From assembly GCA_001936135.1 (NCBI GenBank), contig CP012820.1:1054001-1118000 (forward strand): a stretch of 64,000 bases of DNA, read 5' to 3'. Below are positions 60,035 through 64,000 of the stretch, piece by piece (within the stretch, counting starts at the first letter, position 1; each line of letters begins with the position of its first letter). The notes beneath the pieces were generated by a model. The model saw nothing but the letters and a program-made list of their open reading frames with translations. It did not search any database and had not been told where the DNA came from. The position numbers and the translations under genes were made by a program. The DNA is from Saccharomycopsis fibuligera x Saccharomycopsis cf. fibuligera. Taxonomy: Eukaryota; Ascomycota; Saccharomycetes; Ascoideales; Saccharomycopsidaceae.

Positions 60035-61233
60035 TTATTTTGTAGTTGCTTATGTTTATATTTTTAATTTCTGTTCCATCATCCTTCTATCAAATCTGTA
60101 AGTATCAGCTAGATTTTATACGCATACAACGCTTTTCTTATTTGTGACTAACATCCTCAATATGCCGCACTCTATTTCTCGTTTCCACAGTATTTCAGAA
60201 CTGAAGATTGGCAAGGATTGCTGTTGGCGAGTTGTTCCCTGATAAAAACCTCAAAGTTACGCTAAAACGTAATAATTTAAAATTGAATAATTGCCAGTTC
60301 AGCGAAGTTGATAAGTAGTACATCTTTGTGTTGTATTTTACCGAACAAGACAATTGTCAATGTGGAAGGCCGAAACACTTTATGATTTATGAATCTGATA
60401 TATTAATTTTGCTGTTTAATGCTCAGCTTCAGTAATATCGTACTACTGTTTTAAAGTTCTCCCAGACCTCATTATTTAGTTGCAACCATAAGACCCACAT
60501 AGCCAAAAAATAAAAAATGCACCAGCTAGAAAAAGGTTGGGTCTCAGTGATAACAATGAAAGTTTTTCTGTGGTTTCGTTGGAATTTTGGATAAATGATC
60601 GAGGCAACAGTATTGCTTAGTGAATGATGTTAAAAAATAATTGAACTTTTGTCATAAGGTTCGATTTAGCATCTTGGGAATTGTTGGAAATATTATCAGT
60701 TTTGTTTGTCCCTACTGTGCGGAGGTGCAAACATTTTTGGTTCTGGTGGTAAAAATTTGGCAAAACTATATGACATCGAATGCCTGGGAAATTTGCCAAT
60801 ATGTTGAAAAGGCTGTAAATAACAATAAGGGTATCAAGGAAACAACTATTGCTGAGATAGAAATTTTGAGGCCCAGTGAAAGTCAGGCTAATAAGATGAG
60901 CTTAGTTGACTAATACATGGATAGCTCTTTGAAGCCAATTTTCGATACAGCATTATATTATACTGCAAAATATACCATCAAGAATTTGATAAATTTTCAT
61001 GTATTATATATGATAAAGGATTAAATGGTAGTGGTGAAATGAACTACTTTTTTGTTTTAAGTAGAATAAATTGAAAACGTATGGAATAAAGGAATTAAAA
61101 GTGGTATTGCAATACCAAATAGCAGAATAAACACAAAGGCATAAAATGAGCATAAACAAGAAAAAACAAAACAAAAACAAGCAGCATGTTTCAAAAGGTA
61201 TATAATAAAGCAAAACCAAGTAGCACCTGCTAA
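60035..61233. other. Convergent spacer, MCH copy 2 / unidentified ORF
   Basis: 1.2 kb, AT-rich. The one longer frame (60641-60913) starts at a TTG and has no recognisable features. No gene or RNA supported. Confidence 0.5.
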
Positions 61234-61644
61234 TTATATCAACTGGTGAATTGCACCTTGACAATATTCACTTAATTTGAGCTCATCTTTGTTGTCAGCA
61301 TAGAAACCAACGACTTTATCAATAACCTTATCTGCTTCCAAGTTCTCATTCAAACAGTACAATTTAGTAGAAGCAGTAAGTGGCTGCTCAGCAGTGCTTG
61401 GTGCTGGCTTGAGCTTGTTGAGCTTCTTATAGATTTGTTTGAATTGAGCATCCGTATCACAAGAAGCAGTTCCATTTGAAGTTATTCTGTAAACTGATGA
61501 ATCCTGGTCAACTTTGTTTATTCTAGTATAACAGTGCATCACGTCATAGTTATCTTTAGTCCAGATCTTGAAATACTCAACCGACCCAATAACGGCTGCG
61601 ACTGACAACAAACTGTTTCTAACGTTCTTAATTCTGTCAACCAT
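61234..61644 (-). CDS. Small protein of unknown function
   Basis: 136 residues. The N-terminus is basic then hydrophobic (MVDRIKNVRNSLLSVAAVIG, followed by SVEYF), like a mitochondrial or membrane-anchor signal. The rest is soluble, with three Cys (about residues 38, 62 and 97) and a helical C-terminus. I do not recognise the family. Support: ATG start, standalone position divergent from NSE3, coding-like composition with no CTG seen. It could be a lineage-restricted mitochondrial protein, which is inference from the N-terminus only. Confidence 0.6.
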   Translation of the reverse strand: MVDRIKNVRNSLLSVAAVIGSVEYFKIWTKDNYDVMHCYTRINKVDQDSSVYRITSNGTASCDTDAQFKQIYKKLNKLKPAPSTAEQPLTASTKLYCLNENLEADKVIDKVVGFYADNKDELKLSEYCQGAIHQLI

Positions 61645-61937
61645 TATGCCTTGTGAATTATTTGAAAATGTATTATTATCACCATGACATACTGAACTGC
61701 TGACGTTTGGACCGGTTTTTACTGTTTTTTTCTCTTTCTGCTTTTGATACGTCTTAACAATTCGGCGCTCCCTGTTACGTAAGCGCTGACGTGGATCGTG
61801 AAGTGTTTAGTTTTTTTCGATATCTTGTCAGAAACAGTCAAGCTAAACACTTGTACGCGTCGTCCCTGCAAATACTAAATTGCAGCCGGTACCAATATAT
61901 ACTATTAGCAGCATCTAATTATATATCTTCAAGTAAA

Positions 61938-62873
61938 ATGGTTAAGAGAGGACAAAAACGTATGCACGAAGAGGAAAGTGCAGTATCAGACGAAGAGGAT
62001 TATTATGAAGAAGAAGGTGCATCAAGCTCAAGATCCCAAAGCGTAGAAGCACAACAAGTACCTCAGAATGTTCGTAACATGGCATACAAGATGGTTCGTG
62101 GTGTCTTTGCCTTGGAACATAAGAAAACACTAATCAACAAGAACCAATTGCAAAAATACGTATGGGAAACTGAATCGTATAGAGATATTAAATTTGACAC
62201 TGTGTTTAAACTCTGTCAGGAGATTTTAGACGCTGTCTTTGGCTACAATTTAAAAGAAGTGCCGCAAAAAGAAGTCGATACGAGGAAAAGAAAAGGCGCA
62301 GCCAAAAAGCCAACTTCAAGTCAGCCTAAATCATACATATTGGTATCGACATTACCTGAACTTCACAAACAAGTGCTCGGTAAATTCTGGCAGCGGTCTG
62401 CCACTAAATATTTTCAAGAAGTGGATGAGTTGAAATCAGCACAAGATAATGTCGAGTTGCCAATGAATCAAACAGAATTAATTAGTAATGCTTTAGTACT
62501 TATCACTATATCGTGTGTTGCTCTCAGTTCCAACAATATCAACAAGGCGGAATTGCTCAAGCATTTAAAGAACCATTTCGATTTGGGTCCAACGTCAATA
62601 GTGCCTGGTATTTACAACGGTAGCGGTGAAAGAGCCACGCTAGAAGATTTTTTGAGAATTCTTGAGAGAAATGACTATTTGGATAAAAGAGTAGAAAAAA
62701 ACGATGAACACGAACTTGTGGAGTACTTTTTGGGAAGACGTGCTAAGGTAGAGTTTCCGGAGGAAAGCTTAATTCAGTACGTGCTGCTTATCTCGGGTAT
62801 TGAAGATCCCCTAGCCAATCCAGAATTTATCCAACAAATTAAATTGTCCATTGGAAATGCTTATGCAGATTGA
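61938..62873 (+). CDS. NSE3: NSE3, MAGE-domain subunit of the Smc5-Smc6 complex
   Basis: 311 residues. Nse3 pairs with Nse1 and Nse4 in the Smc5/6 DNA-repair complex. An acidic N-terminal tail is followed by a MAGE homology domain: NMAYKMVRGVFALEHKKT, INKNQLQKYV, FDTVFKLCQEILDAVFGYNL, LVLITISCVALSSNN, then a winged-helix half with EYFLGRRAKVEF. The frame extends upstream to a GTG at 61791, but the ATG at 61938 with MVKRGQKRMHEEE is the likely start. Confidence 0.85.
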   Translation: MVKRGQKRMHEEESAVSDEEDYYEEEGASSSRSQSVEAQQVPQNVRNMAYKMVRGVFALEHKKTLINKNQLQKYVWETESYRDIKFDTVFKLCQEILDAVFGYNLKEVPQKEVDTRKRKGAAKKPTSSQPKSYILVSTLPELHKQVLGKFWQRSATKYFQEVDELKSAQDNVELPMNQTELISNALVLITISCVALSSNNINKAELLKHLKNHFDLGPTSIVPGIYNGSGERATLEDFLRILERNDYLDKRVEKNDEHELVEYFLGRRAKVEFPEESLIQYVLLISGIEDPLANPEFIQQIKLSIGNAYAD

Positions 62874-63704
62874 CGCCTAGATTCATTTTCTTTGTTTTAT
62901 TTCTTAGAAAAAATAATGTGTATTATACTGGTTAGAAGTTGTTCCTCACTTTTTAGGTAAGGTATTATATTGAAATTTAATTACAATGGCCTGTGGTTAG
63001 GGCTGAAAATGCTCGAGTTGAGAACAACTAATATAAGGACTCAAGAGGGAAATGTTTCAGATACTCGGATGATTCAAGTTGTGCCTTTATCTAAGAATGT
63101 CTAGCAAGAATAAAGTATCTTCGTAGTTGATTTGCATACCATGCTTGTGTTCACTAGACGGCTTTCTCCCTTTGCTACAGAAGCTTCGCAAAGATTCCGC
63201 AATTTTTTTAAACTTTGTCCAATCTTACATGCCAGGAATAGGCTGTATTGCGGAAGAGGTTGTCTGGGTCGGCAAGATACTTATAATGCTGTGACAACCA
63301 GTATAAGTTACAGGCCCTCTTCGAACAATAAATGCTGCTGCTGATTGATACCTTGCTCAAATGATTTTTACAGACAACTTGCACTTGGAAGCGCTGCGAT
63401 AGTCACCAGGTCAATGTGTTACTATGTCATCCCAAGTACATAAAGCTATTATCACTGTTCTTATGTTTTTTTCTTTCTTTTCATGTTTCTGACTTTCCAC
63501 AAGATGTGCAGTTATCTTAGCAGCACATTTTCGTTGTCTTCTTGAAGAATACACTGATGTTTACAATCTTTTGCGGCAGAGGTGCTAGTGTCCATCGATT
63601 AAGTCAAAAGAAAAAGGGAAAGGAAAAAACAATTATATTTTGACGTAAGTCTATTCTCGTCACATTCGCGCTGGATGTATTATTGTGAAAGAAACTATCT
63701 CTCG

Positions 63705-63738
<34 letters not shown>

Positions 63739-64000
63739 TGTTTTAAAAATGCTATTCTTTTAAACATGATTTTATGTGCTAGCTACTCCATTTGTATCAT
63801 GTAAAAATGTATTATTTTTAGGAATAGGCTTAGAGATTGAAATACATGAAAAAAGATGTTTTTTCGTTTTTTTTTTTTTTTTTTTTGTCAATTGATTTCA
63901 TTAAGTAGCAACTGTAATTCCTTTCTAGATGAAATCTCGTATATTCCAACAAACATCTCACATGGTGCGATTAATTACCACTTTCAAGGGATCCCCGTTA
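62874..64000. other. 3' region of NSE3 to the window end, no gene supported
   Basis: 1.1 kb with T runs at 63707-63737 and 63867-63886. A 67-codon frame from an ATG at 63141 is GC-richer than its surroundings but has no recognisable feature. Nothing else seen. Confidence 0.5.

Noticed and set aside
60641-60913. 90-codon open frame between MCH copy 2 and the orphan gene
   Set aside because: Starts at TTG, no internal ATG near the start and no recognisable feature.
63141-63344. 67-codon frame with ATG near the window end
   Set aside because: GC is higher than its surroundings but there is no domain or known sequence; could be chance.
14443-64000. snoRNA, snRNA, SRP or RNase P RNA genes in the larger gaps
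   Set aside because: I looked by eye for box C/D pairs, the U5 loop and U6 core words and saw none; a covariance-model search would be decisive.

Overview
This window looks like nuclear DNA from a budding yeast of the CUG-Ser clade, close to Lodderomyces or the Candida parapsilosis group. The species call is inference. Genes are compact and mostly intronless. The three introns I found have GTAAGT or GTACGT donors and TACTAAC-like branch sites. Proteins carry long Gln, Asn and Ser runs, and A/T homopolymers of 20-39 bases dot the spacers. In-frame CTG codons are very rare: in the Leu-rich membrane protein COX15 I found one, in the presequence. HAP3 has an in-frame CTG where animal NF-YB has Ser. 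Both points fit CTG read as Ser, so Leu at CTG in a standard translation should be treated with care.

Layout. 1-14.4 kb: 5' end of HRD1 (ER-associated degradation), a globin-domain protein, NCL1 (tRNA m5C methyltransferase), a zinc-knuckle protein, LSM2 (spliced), COX15, NUT2 (Mediator), JIP5 and VPH2. 14.4-17.1 kb: a convergent gene-free gap of 2.65 kb. 17.1-31 kb: MSP1, ERV1 (spliced), RFT1, HAP3 with a 63-Gln run, STE11 and MSS116. 31-38 kb: a large SPP41-like DUF3020 protein, a 2.2 kb gap and RSM24. 38-48 kb: CEF1, ILV5 with Leu3 and Gcn4 promoter sites, a secreted aspartyl protease with an unusual tail, and CBF1. 48.4-50.1 kb: tRNA-Ala(AGC), an inverted pair of LTR-like ends, and HIT1 (spliced). 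50.9-60 kb: a PUT3-like zinc-cluster regulator and two tandem MCH-type transporters that look partly homogenised by gene conversion. 60-64 kb: an unrecognised small ORF, NSE3, and a tail with no gene I can support.

There are no operons; the genes are ordinary single units. Themes recur: mitochondrial biogenesis (COX15, MSP1, ERV1, MSS116, RSM24, ILV5, with HAP3 as respiratory regulator), RNA processing (LSM2, CEF1, HIT1, NCL1, JIP5, SPP41-like), and transcriptional control (HAP3, CBF1, PUT3-like, NUT2). I found no clear new multi-gene system. The most interesting items are the 2.65 kb convergent gap, the converted MCH pair, the repeated-helix DUF3020 protein, the tailed aspartyl protease, and the globin protein without an obvious proximal His.
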